A stretch of 64,000 nucleotides of DNA from positions 1-64,000 of the IMG/VR virus record IMGVR_UViG_3300029267_005544. One strand, 5' to 3'. Below, in pieces: positions 39,758-48,187 of this stretch. This DNA is from a virus. The stretch's first letter is position 1. Each line of letters starts with the position of its first letter. The notes beneath the pieces are model-generated. The model was given only the letters and a program-made list of their open reading frames with translations. It was not told the DNA's origin and ran no database searches. The position numbers were made by a program, and so were the translations under genes.

Positions 39758-40144
39758 ATGAGCGAGGTGGTGAAGGTTGCGACTACGCAATCGTATGAAT
39801 TCTGGCTGTTAATAACCGGCCATGGTGAAGGTTGCGACTACGCAATCGATTGTAACAAAATCTGGAAGAAGATTGATGGCTGCACGAGCATGGAAGACGC
39901 TCATATTATGGTTGAGACAATGTTCGAGACCGGGAATCTTTTATTTGAAGGTGAAAGAGGTGTGAAGAGCATTTCTATCCTTCAGGTAAAAGATGCAGCA
40001 ATATTCAATGTTCAGCAAGCCAAAACGAAAATCGAAAGGCAGGCTAATGTGGAAGAGAAGCAGAAAGAAGAAGCCGAAGATCTTGCTAAAATGGCTGAGC
40101 TAAAGATGAAATATCCTGAAAAATTCAAGGAGATGGCTCAGTGA
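39758..40144 (+). CDS. hypothetical protein with frame-shifted internal duplication
   Basis: The 128-aa product has an N-terminal beta region (FWLLITGHGEGCDYAIDCNKIWKK) and a helical Lys/Glu C-terminus. A 26-nt string occurs twice, at 39768-39793 and 39823-39848. The first copy is read as VKVATTQ and the second, in a different frame, as GEGCDYAI. The second copy lies in the conserved-looking domain, so the first is probably a duplicated fragment that now supplies a new N-terminus. ATG with AAAGGAG. Confidence 0.6.
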   Translation: MSEVVKVATTQSYEFWLLITGHGEGCDYAIDCNKIWKKIDGCTSMEDAHIMVETMFETGNLLFEGERGVKSISILQVKDAAIFNVQQAKTKIERQANVEEKQKEEAEDLAKMAELKMKYPEKFKEMAQ

Positions 40145-40431
40145 GATATAAAAAACTGAAAACGCTCTGGGCCGCAATGGAACGCAATATTGGGTTCAAT
40201 GCGGCCCATTATGAGCGCGCTCTCGGCCTCGACCATGGAATTATTGAAAGAGCCCTTAAAATTGAGAAGAATGGTGGTCAGTGCCCGCAAGAGTTGTTTG
40301 CTGTTATGAAAATAGTATATACATTTCCATGGATACTTAGGGTTGCTGATCAAAATTATGATCCGAAATACGCAATGAAGGAACTCTGCAAACACGCAGT
40401 AGATATCCTTGTCGAAACAACTTACCCTTAA
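40141..40431 (+). CDS. hypothetical, possible helix-turn-helix protein
   Basis: A 96-aa basic helical protein from GTG 40141, overlapping the upstream TGA by 4 bp (GTGA). GFNAAHYERALGLDHGIIERALKI (residues 18-41) could be a helix-turn-helix. Not assigned to a family. Confidence 0.5.
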   Translation: MRYKKLKTLWAAMERNIGFNAAHYERALGLDHGIIERALKIEKNGGQCPQELFAVMKIVYTFPWILRVADQNYDPKYAMKELCKHAVDILVETTYP

Positions 40432-40518
40432 ATACTAAAACCTACTAATTTGTCCTAAAATTAGGAAGAAGGAGGATAATCAATGTATGAAAATACCACT
40501 TAACCCCAATGGATTCAT

Positions 40519-40722
40519 ATGCTGATAAAGGAAGAATTACTTACTATGATGGCTAGAGCTGACATTTTAATGCAGGAAATATCTGATGCTGCAGAAGAAT
40601 GCACTGCGACCCAAATGCCAGCACAAAACGTCGTATCAGTTCTCACAGCTACTCATGAATTTAATAAATTATTAAATGAGTTTGTTGAGGCTCATTCAAA
40701 AGATGAGACCTTTATCGTATAA
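40519..40722 (+). CDS. hypothetical protein
   Basis: A 67-aa helical acidic protein from ATG 40519. Upstream is a 12-codon mini-frame (ATG 40488) that ends just inside this gene. Its own ribosome binding site is not strong. Confidence 0.45.
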   Translation: MLIKEELLTMMARADILMQEISDAAEECTATQMPAQNVVSVLTATHEFNKLLNEFVEAHSKDETFIV

Positions 40723-40744
40723 CCACTTTTTGTCGGAGGATAAG

Positions 40745-41065
40745 TTGCCTACCATCAGAGAAATACTTGGAAAAGTAGTAAATTATGTGCAACCGCAGCC
40801 TAAAAAGAGGCGGATTAAAGCTCCTATAACCCCGGAAGGAGCAATTTGCACTGATATGTTAGTTATTTATGAATGGCTGGAGCAGAATAAGCACAATGCT
40901 CCATTTTACTGCCTTATGCTTCAGGAACAATTTGATACATCATTCTTTCTCACACCGGATGGAACACCTGCAATCTTTAAAAAATGGGATGAGGTGATTC
41001 GTGAAAAAGAGGATCTTAATAATCCAAATGTTTGGATACTTGAGTTTACCGGAGTTGCAAATTGA
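40745..41065 (+). CDS. hypothetical protein
   Basis: A 106-aa product from TTG 40745, after CGGAGGATAAG. Basic N-terminus (QPKKRRIKAPI), then an alpha/beta domain. Ends before a terminator. Confidence 0.55.
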   Translation: MPTIREILGKVVNYVQPQPKKRRIKAPITPEGAICTDMLVIYEWLEQNKHNAPFYCLMLQEQFDTSFFLTPDGTPAIFKKWDEVIREKEDLNNPNVWILEFTGVAN

Positions 41066-41091
41066 TTTACCCTGAATGCGGTACTATAATT

Positions 41092-41127
41092 AAACCGGGG
41101 ATTATGTTTTATCATTTCCCCGGTTTC
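41092..41127 (+). terminator. rho-independent terminator
   Basis: AAACCGGGGA (41092-41101) / TCCCCGGTTT (41117-41126), a 10-bp perfect stem with an A/T-rich loop, then CATTTTC. Confidence 0.75.
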
Positions 41128-41146
41128 ATTTTCAAAATAGGAGGAT

Positions 41147-41419
41147 ATGGTGTTAGGATTTTATTTTATTTTTGAATGTAAACTGTGTGGAAAACAGTTT
41201 ACTTTAACTCCTGAAGAAATGATTGAGGAGAAGCGTGTTGTGAGTGAAATGATTGAAAGAGATACACGTTATAAGTTTACTAATTTAGATATGGTAACAC
41301 GAGTATTCCATAAATGTGAAATTGAATCGGTTCATGAGAACGTTTCATTAAAAGAAAAGGGTTTAAAAAGTTATTATGGTATTGCTGAGACTGTTGGTTT
41401 TATGATTGTAAATACGTAA
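41147..41419 (+). CDS. hypothetical zinc-finger-like protein
   Basis: A 90-aa product, ATG 41147 with AGGAGG upstream. FECKLCGKQFTLTPEEM near residue 8 looks like one half of a C2-type zinc finger, with a His-x-Cys later (FHKCEIESVH). Function unknown. Confidence 0.55.
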   Translation: MVLGFYFIFECKLCGKQFTLTPEEMIEEKRVVSEMIERDTRYKFTNLDMVTRVFHKCEIESVHENVSLKEKGLKSYYGIAETVGFMIVNT

Positions 41420-41427
41420 ATCCGGAA

Positions 41428-41494
41428 GGGTGGCGGTATATAATTATACACCTCTTATCCTCCGGCGTATAATTATTTATACAAACCGTCACCC
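41428..41494 (+). ncRNA. long two-tier RNA hairpin
   Basis: GGGTGGCGGT (41428-41437) pairs with ACCGTCACCC (41485-41494). Inside, ATAATTATAC (41440-41449) pairs perfectly with GTATAATTAT (41467-41476). The loop contains TATCCTCC, which could sequester the AAGGAGA ribosome binding site of the next gene. A translation-control element or small RNA. Confidence 0.5.
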
Positions 41495-41524
41495 GACTTT
41501 ATATATATAAAATAAGGAGAAAAT

Positions 41525-42100
41525 TTGATACAAGAAAATATTATCTTGTTCGATATGGATGGAACACTGTGTAATTATGAAGCAGCTTTATTAAATAGTC
41601 TTAATGAGCTGAAAGGTCCTAAAGAAAAAATGCTTAAAATACTTCCACATAAATCAAAAACTCCTGCCTATCTTAAAGCAAGGATGGATTTAATACGCGA
41701 TAATACAAAATGGTGGATAAATATACCACCACTTTCTTTGGGAATGCAACTGTGGAGAGTGGCAGGCGAGATAGGGTTTAGAAGAATGATACTTACACAG
41801 GGGCCTAAAAGATATCCAAAATCATGGATGGCAAAGAAAATGTGGATAGATAAATATCTTGGAAGCGATGTTGATATAACAATAACCCGGGATAAAGGTC
41901 TTGTGTATGGAAGGGTCCTGGTTGATGATTGGCCTGACTATATAATTAGATGGGCGAAATGGAGGCCGAGAGGGCTTATTGTAATGCCTGATGGTAAACA
42001 CAATCAGGGTTTTGAACACGATCAGGTCATCAGATATGATGGAAATAATTTTGAAAAAGTTGCTGGTGTGCTTCAGGATAAATTTGATTTCATAAATTAA
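41525..42100 (+). CDS. HAD-family 5'-nucleotidase-like phosphatase
   Basis: The 191-aa product begins with motif I FDMDGTLCNY (nucleophile D10, acid D12) and has LTQGP as motif II and RVLVDDWPDY as motif IV (residues about 133-142). This fits the 5'(3')-deoxyribonucleotidase/HAD group often found in phages. Probably dephosphorylates nucleotides. TTG start with AAGGAG. Confidence 0.75.
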   Translation: MIQENIILFDMDGTLCNYEAALLNSLNELKGPKEKMLKILPHKSKTPAYLKARMDLIRDNTKWWINIPPLSLGMQLWRVAGEIGFRRMILTQGPKRYPKSWMAKKMWIDKYLGSDVDITITRDKGLVYGRVLVDDWPDYIIRWAKWRPRGLIVMPDGKHNQGFEHDQVIRYDGNNFEKVAGVLQDKFDFIN

Positions 42101-42114
42101 TTTTGGAGGATAAA

Positions 42115-42474
42115 ATGAAATTAACAATTAGAAAGATAATTGATATTCTTGCATATCGGCCGGATATCGCCCAAAATGACAGGAATGAGTTGGTTAAAAT
42201 TGCTGAAGATGAAGGGTTATTCATTGATACAGAAAAAACCTGTATTGATAGTGCCGAACGCAAAATATGCAATTCTAAATATCTTGGTATAAAAGCGAAT
42301 ACATGGGATAATAAAGAATTTTATTTCTATACAATGGAACAAAATCATGTAGATAATGCAATGCATATTATGGGTTATGATAGTCATGGATATTGGTTGA
42401 GTTTTTTCAATAACCCTCTGGAGCCTGAAACACCAGAAAATTTTGAATTCAAAGGTGGTAAGCATGGTAGATAA
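42115..42474 (+). CDS. hypothetical protein
   Basis: A 119-aa product, ATG 42115 with TGGAGG upstream. Helical N-terminus, beta C-terminus (NTWDNKEFYFYTMEQNHVD). Overlaps the Pol X-like gene by 11 bp. Confidence 0.55.
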   Translation: MKLTIRKIIDILAYRPDIAQNDRNELVKIAEDEGLFIDTEKTCIDSAERKICNSKYLGIKANTWDNKEFYFYTMEQNHVDNAMHIMGYDSHGYWLSFFNNPLEPETPENFEFKGGKHGR

Positions 42475-43015
42475 TCTTGGATTTATACCAAAATCTAAAG
42501 CAAATGATATTGCAGTTAAAATATGCATGGAACTTCTTCCTCATTGCGAACAGAAAGGAATAACTGTAGTTGGTGATTTAAGGCGCGAGCGAAGCAAGGT
42601 TGATAGTATTGATATAGTATGCATTCCGAAAACCCATTATGCACAAACAGATCTTTTGACATATGGTCCGATAAGAACCAATGGTTTTATTAAAACTGTT
42701 AATTCATGGGCAAAAATGAAAGGGGATCCTGTTGGTGGGAAGTATACTCAACGGTATCATCCAACCCATATGATAACTATAAATCTTTATATGGTTACCA
42801 GGGATAATTATGGATTAATGGTTATGTTTCGCACCGGGCCGGTCAAATATTCAAAGCGCATGATGGAAAAGGAGACCAAAAAAGTTGGAATGAAATCTAG
42901 GGGTGGATATCTCCGCTGGGAAAAAAATGATGAGATAATTCCAACACCTACTGAAGAAGAGTTTTATCGTCTTGTTCAGGAACCATGGATTATACCAATG
43001 GCACGAATAAAATAA
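42464..43015 (+). CDS. family X polymerase-like nucleotidyltransferase
   Basis: The 183-aa product has GDLRRERSKVDSIDIVC (residues 37-53), the family X polymerase palm motif G...RR.....D.D, with metal-binding Asp D47 and D50. A thumb-like region with YHPTHMITINLYMVTR and FRTGPVKYSKRMM follows. The N-terminal fingers and lyase domains of full Pol X are absent; this short form is common in phages. Nucleotide addition or an inactive binding role are both possible. ATG with AAAGGTGG. Confidence 0.7.
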   Translation: MVDNLGFIPKSKANDIAVKICMELLPHCEQKGITVVGDLRRERSKVDSIDIVCIPKTHYAQTDLLTYGPIRTNGFIKTVNSWAKMKGDPVGGKYTQRYHPTHMITINLYMVTRDNYGLMVMFRTGPVKYSKRMMEKETKKVGMKSRGGYLRWEKNDEIIPTPTEEEFYRLVQEPWIIPMARIK

Positions 43016-43024
43016 AGGGGAATT

Positions 43025-43366
43025 ATGGCTAAACATATATTTAAATGTTTATATTGCAATTCGCCAATGAAACTGGAATCAAAACCATGTGGAGAAGTTG
43101 AAGAAGGTTTTAAATGGCACTATCTACAATGCACTCAATGCCTGGCTACAGGTCCACAGTTTTGTGATTCAATAGATATATCTAAAGTCAATTGTATCAG
43201 AAAGGCTTTTGAGTCTATGACCATACCACATGGTTACAGAATCACACTTGTTTGCAGCAAATGTATTCTTGAATGTTCGGGCCAATTGGAAGATATACAT
43301 AAAGAGTGTCCATTGCCTGATTGTAATGGCACACTACACAAAATACCAGAAGAATATATACATTAA
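43025..43366 (+). CDS. double zinc-ribbon protein
   Basis: The 113-aa product has CLYCNSPMKL ... CTQC (residues about 8-41) and a C-terminal set CSKCILEC ... CPLPDC, so two zinc ribbons. ATG with GGGG-type site upstream. Function unknown. Confidence 0.6.
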   Translation: MAKHIFKCLYCNSPMKLESKPCGEVEEGFKWHYLQCTQCLATGPQFCDSIDISKVNCIRKAFESMTIPHGYRITLVCSKCILECSGQLEDIHKECPLPDCNGTLHKIPEEYIH

Positions 43367-43377
43367 AAGGAGGGTAA

Positions 43378-43743
43378 TTGGACGATGCTGCATTTGACGG
43401 CCTTGTTCGTCAAAGAATACAAAAAATAAAAGATGTTCTGGCGTCAAAAGGTAAAGATTACGGGCGCGAAGATCGGCTTCACCAGTTCAAAGAGGCTGGA
43501 ATGAGATTACACTGTACTCCGGAAAGAGCTCTGCAGGGTATGGCTGTAAAGCATGATATATCAGTAGCGACAACTATTACTGATATTGAAAACGGTACTT
43601 ATGATTATGTTACTCATGAGTATATTGATGAGAAGATTGGTGATGCAATAAACTATATGATACTTCTCGAAGCATTAATTAAAGAGCGTCTTCTTAAAGA
43701 CAATTGTACTGTTGAAAGTGAGGGGGCTTTAAATGGAAAATAA
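43378..43743 (+). CDS. Nmad1/DUF1599-like protein
   Basis: The 121-aa product (VLASKGKDYGREDRLHQFKEAG, then MAVKHDISV, YIDEKIGDAINYMILLEALI) matches a widespread phage family related to DUF1599, now called nucleotide modification associated domain 1. The link to DNA modification is by association only. TTG start with AGGAGGG. Confidence 0.68.
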   Translation: MDDAAFDGLVRQRIQKIKDVLASKGKDYGREDRLHQFKEAGMRLHCTPERALQGMAVKHDISVATTITDIENGTYDYVTHEYIDEKIGDAINYMILLEALIKERLLKDNCTVESEGALNGK

Positions 43744-44086
43744 AAAATCCGGACTACGGGATGAATTTGAAATGCGCCAAGATGCTGCTGAAATTGAAGC
43801 TGAAAGTCGAAACTTCAATAATGAAGAACCGCCGGATTGTCTTACATGTAATAGAACTGGCGTGTGCTTTGCCGGGTGTATTGAAATGCTTGGAATTGAT
43901 CCTTTCAAGGTTAATGAGCCGACGAGCAGAATAATAAAGGCTTTGAAAATAGCCATGGATTATGGTACCGCCCAAGGAGACCAGCACAGAGCATTTGCTA
44001 TTGATCAAATGGTGCGCGCCCTTTCTGGTGATCAATATGAAAATTTTACAAAACAAGCTGTCATCTGGGATAAAGGTGTCGGTTAA
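43733..44086 (+). CDS. conserved phage protein with Cys motif
   Basis: The 117-aa product overlaps the upstream gene by 11 bp. CLTCNRTGVCFAGC (about 36-49) is a compact Cys cluster; the C-terminal block IAMDYGTAQGDQHRAFAIDQMVRALSGDQYE is one I recognise from many phage hypothetical proteins. ATG start. Function unknown. Confidence 0.65.
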   Translation: MENKKSGLRDEFEMRQDAAEIEAESRNFNNEEPPDCLTCNRTGVCFAGCIEMLGIDPFKVNEPTSRIIKALKIAMDYGTAQGDQHRAFAIDQMVRALSGDQYENFTKQAVIWDKGVG

Positions 44087-44111
44087 ATAACAAAAAATTG
44101 GATTAGAAAAA

Positions 44112-44141
44112 AGGCTGAAGTGCTAATTTCAGCTTTTTTTT
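44112..44141 (+). terminator. rho-independent terminator
   Basis: GCTGAA/TTCAGC with a short loop followed by T8. Confidence 0.75.
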
Positions 44142-44170
44142 AGTTATTATCAATTAGTTTATGAGATAAC
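44142..44170 (+). promoter_or_regulatory. promoter P12 (AGTTAT-17-GATAAC)
   Basis: AGTTAT 44142-44147 abuts the terminator T-run; 17 nt; GATAAC 44165-44170. Drives three small genes and the tRNA-Met region. Confidence 0.55.
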
Positions 44171-44207
44171 TACTATGTAAATGATAATTATTTGACAAGG
44201 AGAAGTA

Positions 44208-44387
44208 ATGCCAGAATTTGATATTTCAATAGTAAAAATAGCCCAAACAACTGAAGATTTTCATATAACTACAAAGAATAAAAAAGAGGCTGAAAAGCTT
44301 GCTATACAAGCGGCTAAGAAAACTGAATTTAGTCATGGGGAGCCTGATATAATTACTGATATGATTATTGAGTGTAAGGGGGAGTAA
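44208..44387 (+). CDS. hypothetical 59-aa protein
   Basis: ATG 44208 after AAGGAG. Mixed alpha/beta with helix KKEAEKLAIQAAKK. The stop TAA overlaps the next ATG (TAATG). Confidence 0.55.
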   Translation: MPEFDISIVKIAQTTEDFHITTKNKKEAEKLAIQAAKKTEFSHGEPDIITDMIIECKGE

Positions 44388-44665
44388 TGGATATACGAGA
44401 TTTTTGTGAATTGGTATACACATCTTATCAGAAATATGAAGAATCAAGATTGGAAAACTCTCTTGACATTCTTGAAGAAGAAATACAAGCAACTGTTTTG
44501 GACTTTGTTAATGATGGTGGGATCAATAACTGTTCAGTTGATGCGCTTTGTTGTGATACTTCATCTCTTGTAAATACTATGTATGAACTACTCGGATTGA
44601 ATAAAACCCCTGGGATTGAAGAAGAAATTGATGATATATTCTCTGCTGAAGAAAATAATTTATGA
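44387..44665 (+). CDS. hypothetical acidic protein
   Basis: A 92-aa helical acidic protein, ATG overlapping the upstream stop, GGGGGAG upstream. The stop overlaps the DUF4031 gene by 4 bp. Confidence 0.55.
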   Translation: MDIRDFCELVYTSYQKYEESRLENSLDILEEEIQATVLDFVNDGGINNCSVDALCCDTSSLVNTMYELLGLNKTPGIEEEIDDIFSAEENNL

Positions 44666-44928
44666 TTTACATTGATGAAATACGCGATTATACCGGTATG
44701 ACAAATTTAAAATATAAAAAATGGTCACATATGTGGACTGATGGCGATATTGAAGAATTGCATAAATTTGCAGAGAAACTTGGATTAAAAAGAAGATGGT
44801 TCCAAAATAAAAAACGGTTACCACATTATGATTTAGTTCCTACAAAAAGAGCTATCGCATTAAGAATGGGGGCGAGATTTATTCCGCTTAGAGAATGGTA
44901 TAAAAAGTTGAAATTAATGAATAAATAA
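44662..44928 (+). CDS. DUF4031 family protein
   Basis: The 88-aa product matches DUF4031 closely in layout: IYIDEIRDY, KKWSHMWTDGDIEELHKFAEKLG, RRWFQNKKRLPHYDLVP, KRAIALRMGARFIPLREW. It is a small phage/bacterial family of unknown function. ATG overlaps the upstream stop (ATGA). Confidence 0.85.
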   Translation: MIYIDEIRDYTGMTNLKYKKWSHMWTDGDIEELHKFAEKLGLKRRWFQNKKRLPHYDLVPTKRAIALRMGARFIPLREWYKKLKLMNK

Positions 44929-44959
44929 ATCTATTTTATATAAAATCATTACGACATAT

Positions 44960-45036
44960 TGCAGGGTAGAGCAGTTGGATAGCTTGCTTGGCTCATAACC
45001 AAGAGGTCGGGGGTTCAAATCCCCTCCCTGCTACCA
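44960..45036 (+). tRNA. tRNA-Met(CAT)
   Basis: The cloverleaf has acceptor TGCAGGG/CCCTGCT (first pair mismatched), D arm GAGC-AGTTGGATA-GCTT, anticodon arm CTTGG-CTCATAA-CCAAG with anticodon CAT, T arm GGGGG-TTCAAAT-CCCCT, discriminator A and encoded CCA. CAT can be elongator Met, initiator Met or lysidine-modified Ile; the acceptor mismatch leaves initiator use possible. Confidence 0.9.
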
Positions 45037-45042
45037 ATATAA

Positions 45043-45285
45043 TAGAAACACATCATAGGTGTACGTGCTTTACACTTGGACATTGATCGTGGAGCCGTAT
45101 AGCTTGTACGATTCGGTTCTTGTGCTACGAACACGAGTACAGAATAAAGCACACGTACTGGTAAGCGGGGTGAACTTCCGTGAGATATCTGTTGTGTTTC
45201 TAATTCGGGTAATATGGATGATCTGAGAAGGTGTTTTGTGTCTCCCATTAGGCATCTTTAATGTAATTCCATATTACCTTTTTTA
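45043..45285 (+). ncRNA. 240-nt structured RNA with terminator after tRNA-Met
   Basis: TAGAAACACA (45043-45052) pairs with TGTGTTTCTA (45193-45202). Inside it GTACGTGCTTTA (45061-45072) pairs with TAAAGCAC(A)CGTAC (45145-45158), enclosing further arms. A separate GGTAATATGG (45208-45217) / CCATATTACC (45269-45278) stem with T6 ends the RNA. No ORF. The fold is larger than a usual attenuator. A phage RNA of unknown class, probably co-transcribed with the tRNA. Confidence 0.6.
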
Positions 45286-45304
45286 ATTTTATAAAGGAGG
45301 ATAA

Positions 45305-45772
45305 ATGGATATACGTATCATACTTCTATTTGCGGTTATTTTACCAATAATATTTATATTATTATGGAGAACATTCTGGGAAACGTATGGCAGACCCAAA
45401 TGGATTCCATGGAAAATATTCTACCCTATTCACCAGGTGGAATGGTGGATATTCGAAACTTTATGGTGTAACAGGTTTTTGACACAGTGGAGGTGGGATA
45501 GAAGGAAGGATAAAAACACTCTTCCGATCCAGAACTGGGGGTATAATGGATTTTCCGGGAGCCTTAAAGAAGGCATGGCACCATTCACAGGCCAGTTTGT
45601 CAGGTGGACAGCTGACCCTGGTGTAGCTGAGATTAGATGTTCTGATGGCAAGACCAGATACATACCTTCTTATGCAATTCATGGGCACAAGCCGCCTGAG
45701 CCAGATTATGAAAAAATGAAAAAGAATGGACAGATGGCTTACTTCGGTAAGGCATCAAGCTCTGAAAATTAA
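45305..45772 (+). CDS. membrane-anchored hypothetical protein
   Basis: A 155-aa product with an N-terminal membrane helix (IRIILLFAVILPIIFILLW) and a Trp-rich domain with DRRKDKNTLP and GQFVRWTADPG. ATG with AAGGAGG. Function unknown. Confidence 0.58.
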   Translation: MDIRIILLFAVILPIIFILLWRTFWETYGRPKWIPWKIFYPIHQVEWWIFETLWCNRFLTQWRWDRRKDKNTLPIQNWGYNGFSGSLKEGMAPFTGQFVRWTADPGVAEIRCSDGKTRYIPSYAIHGHKPPEPDYEKMKKNGQMAYFGKASSSEN

Positions 45773-45790
45773 ATAACTGAGGTAGAGATT

Positions 45791-46033
45791 ATGTCACAAT
45801 TACCAATAGCGCATATTGAGTTCAGAGGTGATGTTCCTGCGATTTATCACAATATGCCATGCCCAATATGCTATCATAAACATGCAGTTTATCAAACCAA
45901 TAATGGTATATTTTTACCATGTTGGAGGTGTCAGGAAAAAGGATTCAAATTAATAAAAACGAAAAGTAAATTTATATTAAAAATCCTTCATTGGCTTGGC
46001 GTTATTAAATTACCACAAAAGGGCAGTGTTTAA
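45791..46033 (+). CDS. zinc-ribbon protein
   Basis: An 80-aa product with CPICYHKHAVY ... CWRCQEKGF (residues about 24-50), a four-Cys ribbon, and a basic C-terminus. ATG with GAGGTAGAG upstream. Confidence 0.6.
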   Translation: MSQLPIAHIEFRGDVPAIYHNMPCPICYHKHAVYQTNNGIFLPCWRCQEKGFKLIKTKSKFILKILHWLGVIKLPQKGSV

Positions 46034-46047
46034 CTGTCCTTTTTTTT
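46021..46047 (+). terminator. rho-independent terminator
   Basis: GGGCAGT / ACTGTCC with a 5-nt loop followed by T8. It overlaps the end of the zinc-ribbon gene. Confidence 0.8.
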
Positions 46048-46076
46048 AGTTATTAACTTCATAAATGTGGTATAAT
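46048..46076 (+). promoter_or_regulatory. promoter P13 (AGTTAT-17-TATAAT)
   Basis: AGTTAT 46048-46053 begins at the T-run end; 17 nt ending GTGG; perfect TATAAT 46071-46076. Drives the 148-aa membrane protein and the ligase-like gene. Confidence 0.75.
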
Positions 46077-46116
46077 TATTATGTAAAGAATAATTATTAA
46101 TTTTAAGGAGAACAAA

Positions 46117-46563
46117 ATGAAATTTAATTTTAAAGATGTTTATAACACAACGGTAGATTTTGCTGCCGAAGCAATAAATCAAACTATTGATTTAGCGATA
46201 AACACATCAATCAATATATATGATTTTGCCAAAAGGCTCGGTTCAAAAAACGGTCGTGAAAAGAATTGGAATGATATTAAAAAAAAAGCTAACGACTTTG
46301 CAAAAATTGTTTTGAATGAGGCAAAAAAGATATTGAAAGATGTGGTCGATAATTGGGAAGCGGCTATAATATTAACATTGTCGTCAGTTGGATTAACTCA
46401 TATCATTGGCAGCCTTCCTGAAACAGTTAATTTACCAGCATTTATTGAAATCCCTATGGTTGCTCCGGTAATCTCTGTATTAATAATACTTTTTCTTGTA
46501 TTTCTTATTGAAAGAAAAATGAAAGGAGTCAATAATGAGACTTCTGGCGCAAGGATTAGTTAG
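46117..46563 (+). CDS. membrane protein
   Basis: The 148-aa product has a helical N-terminal half and two C-terminal hydrophobic segments (WEAAIILTLSSVGLTHIIG and PVISVLIILFLVFLI). ATG with AAGGAG. TAG stop; it overlaps the ligase-like gene by 29 bp. Confidence 0.6.
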   Translation: MKFNFKDVYNTTVDFAAEAINQTIDLAINTSINIYDFAKRLGSKNGREKNWNDIKKKANDFAKIVLNEAKKILKDVVDNWEAAIILTLSSVGLTHIIGSLPETVNLPAFIEIPMVAPVISVLIILFLVFLIERKMKGVNNETSGARIS

Positions 46564-48187
46564 AGGGAAGGGCCTTTATCAGTGTATAAATCCAGCTTGG
46601 CCAAAAGTTTTAAAAATTGGAAAAGTAAAACGAATTCTCAAAATAGTTAAAATAATTTCACTGATTGAAAAATATCATAAAGCAAGATCTATTGATGACA
46701 TAGTAGAAGTTTTTTCAAGAAGAATGATAAAGTGGTTTGTTTTTGGGTTTGTTAGCAAAAAGACAGAGAGTGTTTATCAAAAAGCGGCATCAAGTAGCAA
46801 TGTTTTTAACGGTACAAAAAAGAGAACATGGTTAAATAGAGGTAGTAATTCTTCAAGAACAGTAAAACGAATGAGGGTTGTATTCCACCATGCAACCAAC
46901 CCTCATTTGGACATTCATATAGGACACTTGAGTCTTGTAATAAATCTCGGAAACAAACCGGTAATGAATGATATCAAGTTCAATAAAAATGGCGAACTTA
47001 CTGAAAAGAGTAAAGCTGCAATTATGGAATTCCTGCGTGAAGAGATAATGAACAATTCCAGAATGGCACAGAATCTTGATCACTCGGTAAGGAACGCAGC
47101 TACATCATGGAACGCTGGTGAGGTTGGAATATCTGGTTATGGCTCTGGATTAACCAGGCAGACCGTTGTAAATGAACCAGTTGAGATAATGTCTATAGAT
47201 GATGGAGATGGTAAAACGATAAAGATGTATTGTCCGATTATTAACCGACACAGATTGCTCTATTTGCATAAACTATATAATGGAAATAAGAAAAAGGCAC
47301 CTATAGTCACTTGGGGGACAATCAAGAAGCCATCCCCATCGTTTGAGAGCAGGCTTCATCTTAAAAGCGATAAGGATATCAATTCTTTCAGGAAAAACGT
47401 TGATCACGAAACAGTTACTAAGAAATATGATGGTGCAAGCGCATATTTTGATACCGGTGAAAAGGAGACGAGCTGGTGGTCTCCAAGAGTAAGTAATGAA
47501 ACCGGAGATCGTATAATGTATTCAGGAAAGGTTCCAGAGCTGTTTCGAATAAAAAGTAAAGAGCATCCCCGTGGTATTGGTGAGCTGATGTTTATCAGGA
47601 AATTTAATATATTTAATCCGTTTGCAAGAAGAATGCTAACCGCTGCGGAAACAGGCGGGATTCTTAATTCGGATAAAATAAGGCCGATGAGTATAATTCC
47701 TGTATTCATAGTTTACCGAATTGATAGATGGGGCGGAAGCAGAACAACAGAGCTGCCATTTAAAGAAAATCGAGTTCTACAAAAGCTATTTGCTGATATG
47801 AGTGAATATGTCGAGATTCCAGAATTTGTTTCAATTGCAATCCACAAAGGTATTGAAGGGATTGTCGGTGTCCCGGCCGGAAAGAGTATAAATGAAGGAA
47901 GAAAACATAGATTCTGGGGAGATCCTCATGACTGGCAGGTTATTTCAGTTGATCTAAAATGGGGTCCAAAAGGAAAACCTGCTGGAATGGTTCTTTTTCG
48001 GTCTCTCGATTCAGAAAAAGTGTTTAAGCTCGGGCCCGGACAGCTCGGAAAAGAAAATGAATTCATTGAGCTGCTTAATAAAGGTAATTCGCTTATTGGG
48101 ATGGTGGCCAAAGTGAACTCTCGATACGGTCACGAAGGCAGAGCGTCTAAGCTGGCTGAATGGCATTTGGATAAGGGGATCGGTTAA
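46535..48187 (+). CDS. ATP-dependent DNA ligase-like protein
   Basis: The 550-aa protein carries a ligase motif I KYDGASAYF (about residues 297-305), with the Lys that would be adenylated. IGELMFIRKF follows as a possible motif III, then EGIVGVPAGKSIN (about 441) as motif IV and DLKWGPKGKPAG as motif V. The unusually long N-terminal region (about 290 aa) is basic and may bind DNA. It could seal nicks in phage replication or repair. Several positions differ from standard ligases, so activity is uncertain. ATG with AAAGGAG. Confidence 0.62.
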   Translation: MRLLAQGLVRGKGLYQCINPAWPKVLKIGKVKRILKIVKIISLIEKYHKARSIDDIVEVFSRRMIKWFVFGFVSKKTESVYQKAASSSNVFNGTKKRTWLNRGSNSSRTVKRMRVVFHHATNPHLDIHIGHLSLVINLGNKPVMNDIKFNKNGELTEKSKAAIMEFLREEIMNNSRMAQNLDHSVRNAATSWNAGEVGISGYGSGLTRQTVVNEPVEIMSIDDGDGKTIKMYCPIINRHRLLYLHKLYNGNKKKAPIVTWGTIKKPSPSFESRLHLKSDKDINSFRKNVDHETVTKKYDGASAYFDTGEKETSWWSPRVSNETGDRIMYSGKVPELFRIKSKEHPRGIGELMFIRKFNIFNPFARRMLTAAETGGILNSDKIRPMSIIPVFIVYRIDRWGGSRTTELPFKENRVLQKLFADMSEYVEIPEFVSIAIHKGIEGIVGVPAGKSINEGRKHRFWGDPHDWQVISVDLKWGPKGKPAGMVLFRSLDSEKVFKLGPGQLGKENEFIELLNKGNSLIGMVAKVNSRYGHEGRASKLAEWHLDKGIG

